A stretch of 5,648 nucleotides of DNA from a candidate division NC10 bacterium SPGG6. Its GTDB lineage: Bacteria > Methylomirabilota > Methylomirabilia > Methylomirabilales > CSP1-5. The notes beneath the pieces are model-generated. The model searched no databases. It was not told the DNA's origin and saw nothing but the letters and a program-made list of their open reading frames with translations. The DNA lies in contig LXTG01000067.1 in the NCBI GenBank assembly GCA_001643535.1, forward strand, positions 1 through 5,648, in the 5' to 3' direction. Of the stretch, positions 5,589 to 5,648 are shown in pieces; positions within the stretch are counted from its first letter, which is position 1; each line of letters starts with the position of its first letter. The position numbers and the translations under genes were made by a program.

Positions 5589-5648
5589 GTAGAGCCGACG
5601 GCCGAAGGTCCTGGAAGTTGTTCGCGCGCCCTCGCAGCTACGGGAAAA

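Noticed and set aside
5589..5648. A possible tRNA or new gene start after the terminator.
   Set aside because: No cloverleaf, TTCRA-type T-loop or ribosome-binding site with a start could be found in these 60 nt on either strand.

Overview
The window is an ordinary stretch of high-GC bacterial chromosome. It holds one partial and six complete protein-coding genes, a promoter, a strong Rho-independent terminator and several small repeats. I see no tRNA, rRNA, CRISPR array, insertion sequence, phage gene or toxin/defence module. Nothing I can read supports a new multi-gene system; the most interesting points concern the left edge and the non-coding gaps.

Layout. Positions 1-675 (minus strand) carry the 5' part of a cysteine desulfurase (IscS/NifS type), cut by the window edge, whose first 14 or so residues do not match the family. 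After a short divergent gap, a plus-strand run follows: an RNase Z-like metallo-beta-lactamase-fold hydrolase (754-1509), orotidine-5'-phosphate decarboxylase pyrF (1518-2234), a small exported DUF2914 protein (2247-2663) and an enoyl-CoA hydratase (2682-3482). The gaps between these four are 8, 12 and 18 nt, so they are probably one transcript. A 101-nt gap with two facing arrays of degenerate 8-nt repeats separates them from the AAA+ replication-fork protein rarA (3584-4945). A 154-nt gap with a good sigma-70 type promoter leads to an HU-family nucleoid protein (5100-5372). The last 276 nt contain a palindromic element, an AT-richer stretch and a terminator hairpin with a T-run (5552-5588); I see nothing in the final 60 nt.

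Organism. Codon use is GC-rich but mixed, and the gene set is housekeeping. Uncultured soil or groundwater lineages such as Methylomirabilota/Rokubacteria-like bacteria would fit the style of the plus-strand genes, but this is a low-confidence impression. The desulfurase fragment looks more like alphaproteobacterial IscS and has more extreme third-position GC. Together with its abnormal N-terminus, this raises the possibility of a rearrangement or a chimeric assembly join near 630-690.

Function. The genes cover separate tasks: sulfur mobilisation for Fe-S clusters, a metal hydrolase possibly acting on RNA, the last step of UMP synthesis, an envelope protein of unknown role, acyl-CoA metabolism, rescue of stalled replication forks and chromosome packaging. 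Apart from likely co-transcription, the order does not point to a shared pathway.
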